Assembly (NCBI GenBank): GCA_026214975.1
Contig: CM047815.1
Coordinates: 76,847,299-76,911,298, forward strand
Length of the DNA stretch: 64,000 bases
Reading direction: 5' to 3'
DNA from: Gentiana macrophylla
Taxonomy: Eukaryota > Streptophyta > Magnoliopsida > Gentianales > Gentianaceae
Numbering within the stretch: the stretch's first letter is position 1; every line of letters starts with the position of its first letter. A program made the position numbers and the translations under genes. The notes under the pieces are model-generated. The model worked only from the letters and a program-made list of their open reading frames with translations. It had not been told where the DNA came from and made no database searches. Of this stretch, positions 61,270 through 64,000 are shown piece by piece.

Positions 61270-62120
61270 TGTCACGGATTTTATCAACACAAAATAAACA
61301 AGTAATAATCCGGTTAACCTCAAGTATAAGGATCGTAGTAATAGCGGTTAATACCGGAGTCGGTCACAGGGAATCGGGGTATCTAGTTCATTAATTTTCC
61401 TAAGGTTGTTACTACTAAAACGAAACTAAACAAAGATAAAATAAACTGGACAGAGGATTGTCAGTCCAAAGCCAGGAAGGATAAAAGCGATAAAAACTAA
61501 ATCTAAACTACTAACTATAAAAGGAAATAAACAAGAAGATGAACATGGAGATTAACAATGAACAAACAAAATCATCCAATCCTTCAAACCCTCTATCTCT
61601 ATCTAAGGTTATCTTGTGATGATTAACTAAAGATGTGGTTCACCTCTCGAAGGTATGAATACTACTTCCGTAGATAATTCGTCTATCAATCTAACATCTT
61701 CCAATGTATAGAATTGACGCAAACAAACCAAGGTGCAAGATTTTAAATCTAACAACCTAGATAATTAACCTATCAACTTCCGTTATGTCAAGGCTAAAAA
61801 CCTAATCTTTCTATGGTGATCTAGGTCTAATCATGACTTCCATCAAAATCAAACATCAAAAGCAACCATCTTCCGATATACGTGCATGAACAAATAAACG
61901 CGATAGAAAAGATACAACTTTGAATCAAAGATCAAAACATAAACTTAAATAAAAGATAGAAAAACTGATGAAAAGAGTTACATCGTTTGAACAATCGCAA
62001 CCTCCCAAAGCATGAAGTGCGAGAAAGCGCAGCGGTGAAATAGAAAGAAAACGAAATAAAAAAACCTAATCTAATTGCCACCCCAGCCTCCCAAAGGGGG
62101 TCAGGGCCTAAGTTTGCTCC
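61270..62120. mobile_element. LTR-like sequence interrupting the Tat element
   Basis: Homology to the second RNase H stops at 61269 and a TGTCACGGATTTTATCAACA start follows. The DNA is non-coding. It has an early GTAGTAATAGCGGTTAATAC / GGAGTCGGTCACAGGG block similar to 48430-48470. Either it is an LTR of a later insertion or the Tat element was cut by a rearrangement. I did not find the partner LTR or a target duplication. Confidence 0.4.
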
Positions 62121-62127
62121 TTTATGA

Positions 62128-62436
62128 TGGTGTATCAATAAGAGTCGAATATTGTGTGTTTTAGGGTTGAAATCGCGCTGCTATTTTGAAGAGAGTTTGA
62201 GAATGTGATACACACAAAAGTAAACTTCAACTTAGTTTATTCATTGATATGAGAGGTGTATAAATAGATACAATTGAGAGAGACTAGCACTAGCTTGGGC
62301 GGCCACTTGAGTATGTAGATGTGGGCGGCAAGCATGCAAAAGTAAAAGTAAAAGCTATGTCTATGACATATTAATTGTGTCTATGACATAAAGTAAACTA
62401 GAGTTTGACATATTAATTGTTTATATGTATCACAAT
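62128..62436 (-). mobile_element. Probable Copia 3' LTR
   Basis: The block has TG...CA ends (TGGTGTATCAATAAGAG to TATGTATCACA) and lies just beyond the end of the reverse-strand Copia pol. On the reverse strand it contains TCTATTTATACACCTC (TATA-like) and TCAATGAATAAA (poly(A)-signal-like), as expected in an LTR. Exact borders are approximate. Confidence 0.5.
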
Positions 62437-62475
62437 TAATATGTCTTTTATAATTAAATAAAGTGTACAAAAATA

Positions 62476-64000
62476 TTATGCACGAAATCCTAAGGCTCGT
62501 GAATCTGCTGAGCACCTGCTTTGAGGCCTCAGCCAGTCGAGTCTCTTGAGTAATATTTCCACACCCCAAAACCGGGTCAGATATGTTGATGCAACCAAGT
62601 TTGCTACTAATCTCTTTGAACATAAGAGGTGGAATAGCCTTGGTAAGAATATCGATTCTGATCTGTGAGGGAACATCTTTGAGTTGAATAATCTTGGCAT
62701 CAATCTTCTCTTCGAAAAAGTGTCATCAATGTCCACATGCTTGGTTTTATCATGATGGACTGGATCTTACGCCATGCATAAGGTCAATTATTATCACAAC
62801 AGAGTGTGATAGGTTCTTGATACGGTTGTTGAAGTTCGATTGAGTACCACTTTTTAGCCATAGAGCTTCACAAATGCCAAGTACAAGTGCCCTTAGTTCA
62901 AACTTTTCAAGATCGCTTCTTGACACAAAGAGGGTTGTTTCTTGCTCCTCCAAGTAACCAGGTTCCCATATATATGAGCAATAGCCTGTGGTAGACCTCC
63001 TCATGTCAATGTGACATCCAAATTAATCAAAGATCGGTGTAGACGCTTGATTGATCTATCGTGGAGACTTGGTGAAGTGCACGTGCCTTGGCCAGAGTGG
63101 ATTTTAAATACCTCGGTATCCTATTCATCTGCATCCCAATGTTGCTCAAGAGGGCAATGCATGAATTGATCGACCAGATCGACCCAGTATGCAATATCGG
63201 TCTTGTGTGAAAGGTATATGAGTTTGCCTACAAGCCTTTGATATTGTTCTTTCCTGACAAAGAATGTCACCATGCAATGAAGTATGACTGGGTCTACTGG
63301 AGATACAACGAGGTTTGCATCCCAAAGATGCCGCTTTCCTTCAAGAGTCCAGACATACTTCCTTTGGGAGACCCGAAATGCCATTGGTGTTTCTAGCTAC
63401 TTCCATACCAAGAAAGTACTTGAGGTAGCCCAGATCTTTAACTTGGAACACCTTTGCGATGTAGAGTCTTCAAGTTACGGATTTGATGAGAAGTCTTCCC
63501 CATGAGGATGATATCATCCACATATACAATTAGAATGGACCTCCTCCTCGTTGGTTGTCTTGATGAACATAGTGTGATCGAATTGCATTGGTGATATCCA
63601 GCAGCCTTTGACCACGCTTGTTAATTTTCCAAACCATGCCCTTGGTGATTGCTTGAGCCATATAGAGATTTCCTCGGTTGCACACCTTGCCTTGAGTATG
63701 AGGATTGATAAAACCAGGAGGTATAGTCATATAAACCTCCTCAAGAAGGTCCCCATTTAGAAAAGCATTTTTATGTCCAATTGATGAAGAGGCCACTCAA
63801 GTTGGACAATAAAGAGATCGAACCACAGCGGTGTTGAGTTTTGCCACTTTGGTGCAAAAGTTTCCTTATAGTCAATGCCATAAGTTTGAGTGAATCCTCG
63901 GCTACCAACCTGGCTTTGTATTTGTCAATAGTGCCATCAAGATTGTACTTTATAGTGAATAACCATCTCAGAATCGACTGCCTTCTTGCCCTCGTGGGAG
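62476..64000 (-). pseudogene. Ty1/Copia polyprotein: RT and RNase H, runs off the window
   Basis: The reverse strand reads from the window edge inward: the RT start with DGTIDKYKARLVAE near 63920, KNAFLNGDLLEEVYMTIPPG at about 63770, YQRLVGKLIYLSH and IAYWVDLVDQFMH near 63170-63240, the RNase H block RRSTTGYCSYIW near 62990, LRALVLGICEALWLK near 62880, and the C-terminal FKEISSKLGCINI near 62600. Frame changes and stops separate these pieces. Integrase, protease and gag would lie beyond 64000. Confidence 0.8.

Noticed and set aside
1..64000. CRISPR arrays, bacterial operons, organellar inserts or rRNA
   Set aside because: None seen. The tandem arrays are plant minisatellites or transposon repeats, and the gene structure is eukaryotic nuclear.

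Overview
The window is nuclear DNA of a flowering plant, almost certainly a eudicot; I cannot name the species. It has U2-type introns, AT-rich intergenic DNA, TA microsatellites, and plant Stowaway, PIF/Harbinger, MULE, Athila, Tat and Copia elements. A run of exactly 100 Ns (57921-58020) looks like a scaffold join. Three host genes sit in a transposon-dominated landscape: an LHT-type amino-acid/H+ symporter (10441-13804), a serine/proline-rich protein like Arabidopsis At1g27850 (17144-22628), and a DUF212 'acid phosphatase/vanadium-haloperoxidase-related' membrane protein (43984-45971). The first two carry single-base frameshifts in conserved coding sequence; the third is intact.

Layout. 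1-1045: a 17-bp minisatellite and long A/TA/T tracts. 1704-2208: two Stowaway MITEs, each flanked by TA. 2235-9702: a three-deep nest, with a short inverted-repeat MITE split by a solo-LTR-like element (TSD AACAT), itself split by a two-gene PIF/Harbinger transposon (TSD TTA). 9703-24634: the LHT gene and the At1g27850-like gene with their flanks.

24644-42407 is the most interesting object: a 17.8-kb Mutator-like element with 2.0-2.4 kb terminal inverted repeats and a perfect 9-bp target duplication (TGTTTTTTC). It holds a decayed MURA transposase, three paralogues of a transposon-associated domain I match to the 'putative plant transposon protein' family (PF20167-like), a gene with two B3 DNA-binding domains, and a reverse-strand gene with a DUF1985-like region and a possible Ulp1-like protease region. 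Two arrays of roughly 180-210 bp repeats lie between divergent gene pairs. They carry the same palindromic motif (half-site TTNACGNCAATA) that is clustered in both terminal repeats. Two different genes share near-identical promoters and 3' flanks. This suggests a modular element whose own proteins may recognise the repeated motif, in the manner of VANDAL/VANC anti-silencing systems; that functional reading is inference.

42408-64000: a ~240-bp tandem duplication, the DUF212 gene, then a retrotransposon graveyard. It contains a gypsy-type fragment (47.6-48.1 kb), an Athila-like reverse-strand element whose pol runs into the N gap and which has two PF20167-like ORFs, a forward-strand Tat-lineage gag-pol cut off within its second RNase H by LTR-like DNA, and a reverse-strand Copia element running off the window end.
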